Below, one piece after another: positions 1-8,094 of a stretch of 34,999 bases of DNA. How positions within the stretch are numbered: position 1 is the stretch's first letter; every line of letters begins with the position of its first letter. Position numbers and translations under genes: made by a program. Under the pieces are notes generated by a model that saw only the letters and a list, made by a program, of their open reading frames with translations, was not told the DNA's origin and did no database searches. This DNA is from Oscillospiraceae bacterium (GTDB taxonomy: Bacteria; Bacillota; Clostridia; Oscillospirales; Acutalibacteraceae): contig CADBBT010000014.1 of the NCBI GenBank assembly GCA_902792985.1, positions 1 to 34,999 on the forward strand, read 5' to 3'.

Positions 1-1035
1 GCTTATCTTGAAAAGCTCAGCCGTTATTGGGTGGCGCGATTCAATGCGTTCCCGACGATCTGGACACTCGGACAGGAGATCGACAACGACCCCTATCAGG
101 ACGACACGTCCCCCTGGAATACGATCAACAATCCGTATAAATATGTTGCGGAATACCTTGCAAAATATGACCCCTACGCTCACCCGGTTACGGGACACAT
201 GGAGAGCACGGGCGATACCGTGGCCTACGGTAACGGTCGCGGCACAGGTGAACTGCACATGATGTTTTATCCCAATGGTGCGCCGTCTGCGTTTCGCAAT
301 GTGAAAGCACATTCGATGTATGCCGCGCAGTGGCATCCGCATTTTAACAAGCGCGACGATTTTGCTTCGGCCAAAGATTTCTGGTACAACGGGCAAGGTA
401 AGCCTGTTGTGAACTATGAAGGTCTTTACTGTTATCTTTGGACAAAGAACTATGGCGCGCGCGCACAGGCCTGGGCGTCCTTCCTGACCGGCCTTTACGG
501 CTGCGCCTGGGGCGGTCAACCCACTTGGGCGTTTGAAAACGGCTTTGAGCGGGACATCAAATCTGATGACGGCGTGGATGTGATACGACCGGAAGAAAAG
601 CAGGCCGCTACCTGGCAGGACGCGCTGGAATATCCTTCGACCTATCAGATGGGCTACCTGCGTTCCTTCCTTGAGGATGCCGAATGGTATAACCTGATCC
701 CGCGATTCAACAATTATGCCTATTTTGTCCCGTGTTCCAACGTGTTCAGATACTATGCGAGCAACAAGGATAATTCCAATATCGTTGTATACTTCTACTC
801 TTTCTCCGATGCAAGCGTTGCCGAAAGGATCAACGCAAAAGGTTACGGCGGAATTCTGACCGGCACGGTCGGTTCGTTGAAGCCGTTTGCAGAATATACC
901 TATCAATGGTACGACCCGATCAACGGGAAGTATGTTGCGGAAGGATCCTTCCGCGCCTCGGCGCTCGGCACATGGTTTGCCGGTGCGCGTCCGGGACAGA
1001 CGGATATGGTACTGCATATCCAGAAGGCCGATTGA
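1..1035 (+). CDS. DUF4038/apiosidase-like glycoside hydrolase, 3' part only
   Basis: The reading frame is open from the first base and ends at TGA 1033-1035, so the N-terminal part of the protein lies outside the window; 344 residues are visible. The fragment reads as the second half of a TIM-barrel hydrolase of the DUF4038 type, some members of which cleave branched pectin side chains (apiosidase, GH140). Visible signs are a 'WTLGQEID' segment (E26 of the fragment, a candidate acid/base) and 'VVNYEG' (E140, a candidate nucleophile). The C-terminal strand-rich tail contains 'YQWYDPINGKY', as in the small domain that often follows DUF4038. Family assignment is from these motifs; the substrate is unknown. 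A two-way terminator follows and separates it from the convergent aromatic operon. No other carbohydrate enzyme is in the window, though a GPH-type sugar transporter lies about 13 kb away. Confidence 0.7.
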   Translation, partial: AYLEKLSRYWVARFNAFPTIWTLGQEIDNDPYQDDTSPWNTINNPYKYVAEYLAKYDPYAHPVTGHMESTGDTVAYGNGRGTGELHMMFYPNGAPSAFRNVKAHSMYAAQWHPHFNKRDDFASAKDFWYNGQGKPVVNYEGLYCYLWTKNYGARAQAWASFLTGLYGCAWGGQPTWAFENGFERDIKSDDGVDVIRPEEKQAATWQDALEYPSTYQMGYLRSFLEDAEWYNLIPRFNNYAYFVPCSNVFRYYASNKDNSNIVVYFYSFSDASVAERINAKGYGGILTGTVGSLKPFAEYTYQWYDPINGKYVAEGSFRASALGTWFAGARPGQTDMVLHIQKAD

Positions 1036-1046
1036 AATTGAAAAAC

Positions 1047-1080
1047 AAAAAGGCATCCGCTTTTTGGACGGGTGCCTTTT
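1047..1080. terminator. Bidirectional rho-independent terminator between convergent genes
   Basis: The arms AAAAGGCATCCG (from 1048) and CGGGTGCCTTTT (1069-1080) pair with one G-T pair. The A-run on the left and T-run on the right make it usable from both sides. It sits in the 59-nt gap between the hydrolase stop and the aroQ stop, so it can end both transcripts. Confidence 0.85.
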
Positions 1081-1094
1081 GATTTTCTTTCTTA

Positions 1095-1523
1095 TTATTC
1101 GCGGTTTACAAGATACTCCAGCGCCATGCAGTAGCCTTCAAAGCCAAAGCCGGCGTAGCGCTGTTCGGCGTAAAGCCCGACGTAAGAGATCTGCCGGAAC
1201 TCTTCTCGCTTGTCCACATCGGAAATGTGGACCTCCACCGTCGGCAGCGCGACCGCCTTGAGCGCGTCAAGAATGGCGACGCTCGTGTGCGTATAGCCGC
1301 CGGGATTGATGACGATGCCGTCCGCCGTACCGTAGGCCGCCTGAATTTTGTCGATCAGCGCGCCTTCGTGGTTGGACTGAAAACACTCCACGCTGATGCC
1401 GAGCGCATCGGCTTTTTTTTGAATCTTTTCACAAAGCGCGGCATAGGTGCCGCTGCCGTAGATATCGGGTTCACGGATGCCGAGCATATTGAGGTTCGGT
1501 CCGTTGATTACGAGAATATGCAT
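1095..1523 (-). CDS. aroQ: 3-dehydroquinate dehydratase, type II
   Basis: Dehydrates 3-dehydroquinate to 3-dehydroshikimate, the third shikimate-pathway step, in the cytoplasm. The 142-residue length is normal for the small dodecameric type II enzyme. The N-terminus has 'INGPNLNMLG'. The expected catalytic residues are present: R17, Y22, N73 and H79 in 'NPGGYTHTS', and H99 in 'VHISDV'. It is the last gene of the aromatic operon. Its ATG at 1523 lies inside the end of aroE-aroK (16-nt overlap) and is preceded by AAGGA, so it is probably translationally coupled. The terminator at 1047-1080 ends the operon. Confidence 0.95.
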   Translation of the reverse strand: MHILVINGPNLNMLGIREPDIYGSGTYAALCEKIQKKADALGISVECFQSNHEGALIDKIQAAYGTADGIVINPGGYTHTSVAILDALKAVALPTVEVHISDVDKREEFRQISYVGLYAEQRYAGFGFEGYCMALEYLVNRE

Positions 1524-2740
1524 GAGAGGATCCTTTCCGCCGTTTCGTTTGCGTCGTCGTCCACATCGACCGTGTAATCGGCAAAGCTTTCATAGATGGC
1601 TTTTCGTTCGTTAAAGATTGCCTGCAGCGCTGCCTTGTCTTTGGATAGCGGCCGTCCTTCGCGTGCAAGCGCGTCTATGCTTCGTTTCAAATAAACAACC
1701 GTGCCGTTTTGCCGCAATGCGTTTCGGTTGCGTTCGCGCAAGATCGCGCCGCCGCCCGTGGCGATGACGGTGCCGAGCTGTTTTCCGAGTGCTTCACATG
1801 CGGCGGATTCCGCGTCACGAAATGCTTTTTCCCCGTGTTCGGCAAAAATCTGCGGGATGCTTTTGCCTGTTTGCGCTTCCACTTGCGCATCGGTGTCAAG
1901 CACCGTCCGTCCGAGCCGCGTTCCGAGCAGCGTGGCAACGGTGGATTTTCCGCAGCCGGGCATGCCGATGAGCACAAGGTTCGTCTGCATCTGCAGCATT
2001 TTTTGCGTGACGAGCGCAATGATGCTGTCATCGAGCGGCTGGCCCAAAAACAGCTCTGCGCTGCGCTTGCCCTGCGCCACAAGCATCGCCATGCCGTTGG
2101 TATTGGGCAGACCGAGTGATTGTGCCTGCAGCAGCAAGGCTGTGCGGCGCGGATTATAGATCAGATCGAGTACTGCCGGTCGGTTCTTGAACTGCAAAAG
2201 ATCAAGCGGCGCTTCTAAATTCTTCGGAAACATACCGACGGGCGTCGTGTTGACGATCACGTCCGCGTCTGCGTGGCGAGAAAGGTTTTGATAGTTGTTT
2301 TCTCCGCTGCGGCTGACGAGGATGATCTCCTTTGCGTCGCCGTCGCTTGCAACCGTCTGCACCGTTTTGCTTGCGCCTCCCGTGCCGAGGATGAGCACTT
2401 TCTTCCCTTGAAAAGCCACGCCGCACTGCGCTGCCATATAGGAAAACCCGAACGCGTCCGTGTTGTCGCCGAAGAGCGTACCGTCTGCACGCCGGATCAC
2501 GGTGTTGACCGCGCCGATCCGCTTTGCTGTTTCCGAGAGCGCGTCGCAGCGCCGCAGTGCCTCGAGCTTATAGGGAATCGTTACGTTAAAGCCCGCAAGT
2601 GATGTGTCAGCGAAGAAAGCGTCAAGGTCTTCCGGTTCACGTTCAAACAGTTCGTAGCTGTAATCGCCGAACATTGCGTGGATCTGCGGCGAGAGCGAAT
2701 GAGATAGTTTGCGGCCAAGCAGGCCGAAACGCTGTTCCAT
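1508..2740 (-). CDS. aroE-aroK: Fused shikimate dehydrogenase - shikimate kinase
   Basis: A single 410-residue frame joins two shikimate-pathway enzymes. Residues 1 to about 245 are shikimate 5-dehydrogenase (NADPH-dependent): 'SHSLSP' 13-18, 'NVTIPYK' 52-58 with catalytic K58, 'GDNTDAFGF' 91-99, the nucleotide loop 'GTGGASK' 119-125, 'NTTPVGM' 164-170 and Q223. Residues about 252-410 are shikimate kinase: Walker A 'GMPGCGKST' 259-267, 'DTD' 282-284, 'GGG' 329-331 and the lid 'EGRPL' 361-365. Both catalytic sets look intact, so the fusion should be bifunctional. An in-frame TTG exists at 2746, but GGAGG sits 7 nt before the ATG at 2740 and would overlap the TTG, so the ATG is chosen. The gene starts 2 nt after the pheA stop. 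Fusions of these two activities are less common than separate genes; a sequencing error is unlikely because both halves are in one uninterrupted frame. Confidence 0.95.
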   Translation of the reverse strand: MEQRFGLLGRKLSHSLSPQIHAMFGDYSYELFEREPEDLDAFFADTSLAGFNVTIPYKLEALRRCDALSETAKRIGAVNTVIRRADGTLFGDNTDAFGFSYMAAQCGVAFQGKKVLILGTGGASKTVQTVASDGDAKEIILVSRSGENNYQNLSRHADADVIVNTTPVGMFPKNLEAPLDLLQFKNRPAVLDLIYNPRRTALLLQAQSLGLPNTNGMAMLVAQGKRSAELFLGQPLDDSIIALVTQKMLQMQTNLVLIGMPGCGKSTVATLLGTRLGRTVLDTDAQVEAQTGKSIPQIFAEHGEKAFRDAESAACEALGKQLGTVIATGGGAILRERNRNALRQNGTVVYLKRSIDALAREGRPLSKDKAALQAIFNERKAIYESFADYTVDVDDDANETAERILSCIFS

Positions 2741-2742
2741 AG

Positions 2743-3879
2743 TCAATCCTCCGTGTAAGAGCCGAGATAGGTGAACAGTTGCGATTCCGCTTCCAGCTCC
2801 GTAATGAGCGTGCGCAGCGCAGGGGAGTATACCGAGGCTTCCACGTCAAAATAAAACATAAACTCAAAGTTGGAACCGGCGATCGGTCGGCTTTCCAGCT
2901 TAGTCAAATTCAGATCCAGCGCGGCAAAGCGTGAGATCGTGTGATAGAGCGAGCCGGGACGGTGCGCCAGCGTGAGCATGATGCTGGTTTTATTTGCGCC
3001 GGGATAGATCTCAAGATCCTTGGAGATGCAGATAAATCGCGTGTAGTTGTTTTGCGTGTTCTGCACAGCGGTGGAAAGCACGTTCAAATCATAAAGCTCT
3101 GCATTGTCCTTGGAACCGATGGCGGCAACGTCCTTCCGGTCGCTTTCGGCAACCAGTTTTGCTGCTTCGGCAGTATTTTTACAGGGATGTACCTTCCATT
3201 GGTTTTTCGCAATGAATTCCGAACACTGCGCAAGCGCCTGCGGATGAGAGTAGACCTCTTTGATGTCCTTCAAACAAACGCCGTCCGGTGCAAGCAGAGC
3301 ATGACCGATGAACAGCTTTAAGCTGTGCGTGATATAAAAGCGGTATTTGCGCATGAGGTCGTAAACTTCGTTTACTGAACCGGCGGTACTGTTTTCCACT
3401 GGCAGAATACCGTAGCGGCAAAGTCCGCTGTCCACAGCCTTGAATACCTCTTCAAAGCCGGAAAAGTAGAGAATAGAAGGATATTTGAACATTTTGTCTG
3501 CGGCGTGCTGAGAGTAAGCACCCTCCACACCCTGACAGGCGACAACGGCACGTTCTGGACGCTCTTTCGGCGTTGTTTCAATCACACGGTCCATTTGCGC
3601 GCACAACGAGGACAACGCGTGATTTCCGCTGTGCTGATAGGAACGGCTGACATCAAACAGTGTCTGATAGAGCACCTTGGTATATCCGGCAAGGGCGGGA
3701 GGCACATTGCCGGTTTGCTTGTTGATGATCTCCCGCTCGCGCGACGTATCGGTTACAGCGGTCTCATGCTCTTTTTTCCATTGCGCAATTTTTTGCGCGT
3801 CCTCCATGCGTCGCACGAAAAGCGAGGTGATCTGATCGTCGATGCAATCGATATCTTTCCTGAGTTCTTTTAAATCCAT
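2743..3879 (-). CDS. pheA: Bifunctional chorismate mutase / prephenate dehydratase (P-protein)
   Basis: Converts chorismate to prephenate and then to phenylpyruvate, the committed route to phenylalanine. Of 378 residues, about 1-85 form an AroQ-type helical chorismate mutase ('MDLKELRKDIDCIDDQI'). About 110-283 form the prephenate dehydratase domain with 'QGVEGAYSQ' 116-124, 'PVENSTAGSV' 160-169 and the TRF motif at 280-282. About 297-373 form an ACT domain with 'ESRP' 329-332, the usual phenylalanine feedback site. A longer frame begins at 3936, but the ATG at 3879 has AAGGAGG just upstream and the chorismate mutase fold begins right there. It lies 11 nt after the aroC stop and 2 nt before the aroE-aroK start, in the aromatic operon. 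Confidence 0.95.
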   Translation of the reverse strand: MDLKELRKDIDCIDDQITSLFVRRMEDAQKIAQWKKEHETAVTDTSREREIINKQTGNVPPALAGYTKVLYQTLFDVSRSYQHSGNHALSSLCAQMDRVIETTPKERPERAVVACQGVEGAYSQHAADKMFKYPSILYFSGFEEVFKAVDSGLCRYGILPVENSTAGSVNEVYDLMRKYRFYITHSLKLFIGHALLAPDGVCLKDIKEVYSHPQALAQCSEFIAKNQWKVHPCKNTAEAAKLVAESDRKDVAAIGSKDNAELYDLNVLSTAVQNTQNNYTRFICISKDLEIYPGANKTSIMLTLAHRPGSLYHTISRFAALDLNLTKLESRPIAGSNFEFMFYFDVEASVYSPALRTLITELEAESQLFTYLGSYTED

Positions 3880-3890
3880 ACCGTGCCTCC

Positions 3891-4961
3891 TTACTTTAAA
3901 TTCATGAGCGCAATCGCCATCACTGCTTCCATACACGGAACAGCTCGCGGCACGATGCAGGGATCGTGCCTGCCGCCGACTGTGATCGTTTCTTCCTGCA
4001 GCGTTTGCAGATGGACCGTTGTCTGCGGCTTTGCGATCGACGGCGTCGGTTTGATCGCCGTGCGGAAGATGAGCGGCTGTCCGCTTGTGATGCCGCCGAG
4101 GATACCGCCGTGCCGGTTCGTTTTTGTTGTGATTACGCCGTCTTTAAGCGCGAATGCGTCGTTGTTTTCGCTTCCGCGCAGATCAGCGCCTGCAAAGCCG
4201 CTGCCGAATTCAATGCCCTTGACCGCCGGAATGCCGAAGGCGAGATGGGCGATCACGCTTTCTGCGCTGTCAAAGATCGGTTCACCCCAGCCGACAGGCA
4301 CACCGACCGCCGCGCATTCGATCACACCGCCGACGGAGTCACCGTCTGCTTTCGCAGCGGCAATCGCAGCGAGCATGGGCGCTTTCTCATCGTCGCAAAA
4401 CACCGGGAAGTCCTTCTCGGTAATCTGTCTGAGTGTTTGCGCGTCAATGCCGACCGGATCAAACGGCGCGTCGTCGATTTTCGCCAGCCGTGCGATGTGT
4501 GCGCCGATGGTGATGCCTTGATCTGCAAGGATCTGTTTTGCAACTGCGCCGGCAAAGCAAAGCGGTGCGGTCATGCGGCCGGAAAAATTGCCGCCGCCGC
4601 GTGTGTCCGCGTAGCCGTCGTATTTTTCAAAAGCGGTAAAATCCGCGTGTCCCGGTCGCGGCAGGTTTTTCAGCGCGTCATAATCGCCGGAGCGGCGGTT
4701 TTCGTTTTGAATAATTGCGCAAAGCGGAGCACCGCAGGTGACGCCTTCCACAACGCCGGAAAGGATCTGCGGCGTGTCCGTCTCTTTGCGTGCCGTTGTG
4801 TGTGCACCTGTGCCCGGTGCGCGGCGGCGCATGAAGGCAGAGATCGCATCCATGTCCAAACGGATACCTGCCGGTACGCCGTCGATGACAACGCCGATGC
4901 AGTCGCTGTGGGACTGGCCGAACACGGTGATTTTGAATTTGGAACCGAAACTACAGGACAT
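3891..4961 (-). CDS. aroC: Chorismate synthase
   Basis: Makes chorismate from EPSP; the enzyme needs reduced FMN although the net reaction is not redox. The 356-residue length is normal. Signatures seen are 'GQSHSD' 15-20, 'RRAPGTGAHTTARKETD' 46-62, 'RPGHADFT' 102-109 and 'RGGGNFSGRMTA' 121-132. The frame extends to 4994, but the ATG at 4961 has GGAGG 8 nt upstream and gives the canonical start 'MSCSFGSKFKITVFG'. It overlaps the 3' end of aroA by 11 nt, which suggests coupled translation. Confidence 0.96.
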   Translation of the reverse strand: MSCSFGSKFKITVFGQSHSDCIGVVIDGVPAGIRLDMDAISAFMRRRAPGTGAHTTARKETDTPQILSGVVEGVTCGAPLCAIIQNENRRSGDYDALKNLPRPGHADFTAFEKYDGYADTRGGGNFSGRMTAPLCFAGAVAKQILADQGITIGAHIARLAKIDDAPFDPVGIDAQTLRQITEKDFPVFCDDEKAPMLAAIAAAKADGDSVGGVIECAAVGVPVGWGEPIFDSAESVIAHLAFGIPAVKGIEFGSGFAGADLRGSENNDAFALKDGVITTKTNRHGGILGGITSGQPLIFRTAIKPTPSIAKPQTTVHLQTLQEETITVGGRHDPCIVPRAVPCMEAVMAIALMNLK

Positions 4962-6183
4962 GGGGTGCACCTCCGATGGATTGCAGTGTTTCAAAAAACG
5001 TAGGGTAGGATTTGTTGATTGCCTGCGCGTCTGTTACAACAACAGGGGAACAACATTTTTGGGCGAGCACGGCGGCAGCCATGACGATGCGGTGGTCGCC
5101 GAAGGAAGAGACCGTGCCGCCGGAAAGCATTGGTTTTCCGCGAATGATCAGTCCGTCATCGGTCGCTTGCGCAAAGCCGCCGAGTGTGTTGATCAATGCA
5201 CAGGTACTTTCAATGCGGTCGCTTTCTTTCAGCCGCAGCCGCATCGCGCCGGTGATGTGCGTTGTGCCGTCGGCTGTGGCGGCAACAGCGGCGAGCACAG
5301 GCACAAGGTCGGGAATATTTGCCACGTTAAGGTCTATTCCATGCAGTGCAGAAAGGTTTGCTTGAAAAACGCAGTCTTTCCTGGAAATCTTTGCGCCGAA
5401 CGCTCTAAGCACGTCCAGCACCTTTCGGTCTCCCTGTGCGCTGTTTTCATCAAGTCCCTGCACCGCAGCACCGAGACAGAGCAGGGCAGCAGCGTTCGAC
5501 CAGTCGCCCTCCACAGCATAATCGCCGCTTTTCGTCATGGTGGGTTCCATGGTGTAGGTGTGATCGTTTTGTTCAACGGGAACGCCGAACCGGCGCAACG
5601 TATCCAGTGTCAGGCGCATATAGGATTCTGATTCGACCGGCGGTGTGATTTGAACCACACTTTTTTCGCTTGTGCGTGTGAGCGCCAGCATCAGCCCTGT
5701 GAAAAACTGCGAGCTGACATTGCCGGGCAGCGTAAAACTACCGCTTTGCAGCTTGCCGCTGATCTCGATAGGGAATCCGTCGTTGACGGTCACGCCGCTT
5801 TTTTTCAACGCATCTTTCAGCGGTTCCATGGGGCGAAACGGCAGTCTGCCGCGTCCCATGAATGTTGCGTTTACACCCAGCGCTGCGGCAACAGGCACAA
5901 GAAAGCGCAGCGTGGAGCCGCTTTCGCCGCAGTCGAGCACAGCCGATTCACGGGGCAAAGCGATCGGTTTGACCGACCAACCGCTGTCTGTGCGTGTGAT
6001 GGTCGCGCCGAGCTGCTGCAGACAGCGCACCGTTGCGTCGATATCTTCGTTCGACGTTTTCATATGGATGTGGCTTTCGCCGTCAGCCAGCGCGGCAAGG
6101 ATCAGCATGCGATGCCCGGCCGATTTGGAGGGCGGCGCGTCGGCAATGCCTTTGGGTGAAAACGCCGATAGTCTTACGTCCAT
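4951..6183 (-). CDS. aroA: 3-phosphoshikimate 1-carboxyvinyltransferase (EPSP synthase)
   Basis: Joins shikimate-3-phosphate and PEP to form EPSP. The 410 residues include 'PPSKSAGHR' 17-25 (K20, S21 and R25 bind substrate), 'GESGSTLRFL' 86-95, 'GRGRLPFRP' 110-118, and near the C-terminus 'LKESDRIES' and 'FGDHRIVMA'. The loop at 86-95 differs from the enterobacterial 'NAGTAMRP' form, so this is not the standard enterobacterial type; glyphosate sensitivity cannot be read from this alone. The frame reaches a GTG at 6204, but the ATG at 6183 is preferred: AAGGAG lies 11 nt before it and the native start 'MDVRLSAF' fits. It overlaps aroB by 10 nt. Confidence 0.96.
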   Translation of the reverse strand: MDVRLSAFSPKGIADAPPSKSAGHRMLILAALADGESHIHMKTSNEDIDATVRCLQQLGATITRTDSGWSVKPIALPRESAVLDCGESGSTLRFLVPVAAALGVNATFMGRGRLPFRPMEPLKDALKKSGVTVNDGFPIEISGKLQSGSFTLPGNVSSQFFTGLMLALTRTSEKSVVQITPPVESESYMRLTLDTLRRFGVPVEQNDHTYTMEPTMTKSGDYAVEGDWSNAAALLCLGAAVQGLDENSAQGDRKVLDVLRAFGAKISRKDCVFQANLSALHGIDLNVANIPDLVPVLAAVAATADGTTHITGAMRLRLKESDRIESTCALINTLGGFAQATDDGLIIRGKPMLSGGTVSSFGDHRIVMAAAVLAQKCCSPVVVTDAQAINKSYPTFFETLQSIGGAPHVL

Positions 6184-7226
6184 GTGCCGAGCAGCTCCTT
6201 CCACGCAGCGAGTGAAACGGTTTTCAAATAGCAGCGTCCGATCTCATTCGGCAGCACAAGCGTCAGCGTGTTGCCGCTGCGCTTTTTGTCGCCGATGGAA
6301 GCTTCATACAGCGCTTGCAGCGCAAAGGGCGACGCAGCGCAAAGCCCGTTGGCCTCAACAGCCGCCTTGACCGCAGGAAGCGTCAGCGCATCGCTGAGCC
6401 CGTTTGCGTCCGCAACGGCGCAGATGCCTACCATGCCCATAGCGACGGCCGCTCCGTGTGAAACAGCAAAGCCGCTCTTTTTTTCAATGGCGTGCGCAAG
6501 CGTGTGGCCGAAATTGAGCTTTGCGCGCTCCCCGGTGTCGAATTCATCCTTTGCCACCACATCGCGCTTGATGCGCACACAGGCGGTGACGATCTCTTCC
6601 AGGTTGTTTTGCACGTCGCCGTCTTTGACAAGCTCAAACAGCGCCCTGTCGGCGATCACGCCGTATTTGATGACCTCAGCCATCCCGTCGGCAAAATCCT
6701 TTTGCGGCAGCGTGGACAGATAATCGAGGTCGCAAATCACCAGCTCCGGCTGGCAGAACACGCCGGCAAGGTTTTTTCCGGCGTTTAAATTGACGGCGGT
6801 TTTTCCGCCCACAGAAGAGTCCACCATGGCCAGCAGTGACGTCGGCATTTGAACGAGGTGCATTCCGCGCATGAACAGTGCCGATGCAAGGCCGGTCAGA
6901 TCCCCCGTAACGCCGCCGCCGAGCGCGACGAGCACGTCTTTTCTGGAAAACTGCTTTTCTGCGAGAAATTCAAGAAGTGAAAAAAGCGTAGCGGGACTTT
7001 TACTTTGCTCTCCGGCGGGAAAAACAAAGTTTTCCACGGAAAAGTCCTGTGCTTTCAGCGCAGACAGCGCATCCTTTGCGTGCAAGGGCGCAACATTGCT
7101 GTCGCAAACAAGGCAGACCTTCGCTTTCCCGAACAGTGCCGATAGCTTTTCGGCAAGCAGCTCGCGCACGCCGTGCCCGATACAGATGTCATACACGCGC
7201 GAAGCGTTGACGGTGAGTTGTTCCAT
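6174..7226 (-). CDS. aroB: 3-dehydroquinate synthase
   Basis: Cyclises DAHP to 3-dehydroquinate using NAD and a divalent metal. The 350-residue length is normal. The NAD loop 'GGGVTGDLTG' is at 103-112 and 'DSSVGGKTAVN' at 136-146. Metal ligands are E184 in 'MAEVIKYG', H241 in 'NFGHTLAHAIE' and H257 in 'SHG'. The ATG has AAGGAG 6 nt upstream and lies 13 nt after the tyrA stop. Its 3' end overlaps the start of aroA. Confidence 0.96.
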   Translation of the reverse strand: MEQLTVNASRVYDICIGHGVRELLAEKLSALFGKAKVCLVCDSNVAPLHAKDALSALKAQDFSVENFVFPAGEQSKSPATLFSLLEFLAEKQFSRKDVLVALGGGVTGDLTGLASALFMRGMHLVQMPTSLLAMVDSSVGGKTAVNLNAGKNLAGVFCQPELVICDLDYLSTLPQKDFADGMAEVIKYGVIADRALFELVKDGDVQNNLEEIVTACVRIKRDVVAKDEFDTGERAKLNFGHTLAHAIEKKSGFAVSHGAAVAMGMVGICAVADANGLSDALTLPAVKAAVEANGLCAASPFALQALYEASIGDKKRSGNTLTLVLPNEIGRCYLKTVSLAAWKELLGTWT

Positions 7227-7239
7227 ACCGTACTCCTTT

Positions 7240-8094
7240 TCAGCGGTTGGTGAGCGTTTTCTTTTTTAGTGCCGCTCCGTCTTCCAAAAGGGCGGAAAGC
7301 GTTTTTGCGTCCTGCGCCTTGATCGCGTTTGAAAACGCCTGCAATTGTTCGGTCAAAAGGTCGATCTCTTCAGCTAAATAGTCGCCGTTTTCCAAAAACA
7401 ACTCCGTCCACATCGGAATATTCAGCCGCGCCACACGGGTCATGTCGCGGAACGAGCCTGCGGAAAATCCGCTGCGTTGCTGTGCGGTCGGACTTTTGAT
7501 GTATGCGTTGGAAACCACATGCGCGAGCTGCGACGTATAAGCGATGATGCGGTCGTGCTCCTGCGGGGTGGTGATCGTCAGCTTTTCAAAGCCGAGCGAG
7601 GTGAAAAACCGCTTGATCTGTTCGAGCAGTAAAATATCGTTGATCTCTCCGGCGGCAAGGATCATGGACGCGCCTTTAAAAAGGTTTTCGCGCGCATGGG
7701 AAAAACCGGAAAACTGTGCGCCCGCCATCGGATGTCCGCCGAAAAAGCGAAAGCCGAATTGCTGCGCAAGCGGCTCTGCGCGTTCGCAGACGAAGCGTTT
7801 GACGCCGCAGCAGTCGAATACAAGGCACCCTTTCGCGATTGCAGCCGCGTGCGAGGTCAAATAGTCCACGGTCGCCTGCGGATAAAGCGAAAGCAGCAGA
7901 ACGTCACATTGATCGATCGTGTCGTCGGTCAGCGCGCCGTCAATGTCGCCGGTCATCTGCGCGGCGAGCAGAGTCGTTTGGTCTTTGTCGTGCGCGAGTA
8001 CACGGTGCGCTGTATGCGCTTTGAGCGCTTTTGCAAACGAACCGCCGATCAGACCGAGACCGACGATGCCGACCGTCAAAACCTGCTCAGTCAT
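7240..8094 (-). CDS. tyrA: Prephenate dehydrogenase
   Basis: Oxidatively decarboxylates prephenate to 4-hydroxyphenylpyruvate, the precursor of tyrosine. It has 284 residues, with an N-terminal Rossmann fold ('GLGLIGGS' 12-19), 'CCGVKR' 95-100, 'GGHPMAGAQFSG' 119-130 and a helical C-terminal half with 'EHDRIIAYTSQLAH' 179-192. It lacks the C-terminal ACT domain of the longer Bacillus enzymes, so feedback control, if any, must use another site. The start ATG overlaps the aroF stop by 8 nt. Whether it prefers prephenate or arogenate cannot be decided by eye. Confidence 0.92.
   Translation of the reverse strand: MTEQVLTVGIVGLGLIGGSFAKALKAHTAHRVLAHDKDQTTLLAAQMTGDIDGALTDDTIDQCDVLLLSLYPQATVDYLTSHAAAIAKGCLVFDCCGVKRFVCERAEPLAQQFGFRFFGGHPMAGAQFSGFSHARENLFKGASMILAAGEINDILLLEQIKRFFTSLGFEKLTITTPQEHDRIIAYTSQLAHVVSNAYIKSPTAQQRSGFSAGSFRDMTRVARLNIPMWTELFLENGDYLAEEIDLLTEQLQAFSNAIKAQDAKTLSALLEDGAALKKKTLTNR

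Noticed and set aside
3966-5003. A 345-codon plus-strand frame opposite aroC
   Set aside because: aroC carries all chorismate synthase signatures; the opposite frame is a codon-bias shadow rich in Cys, Arg and Asp.
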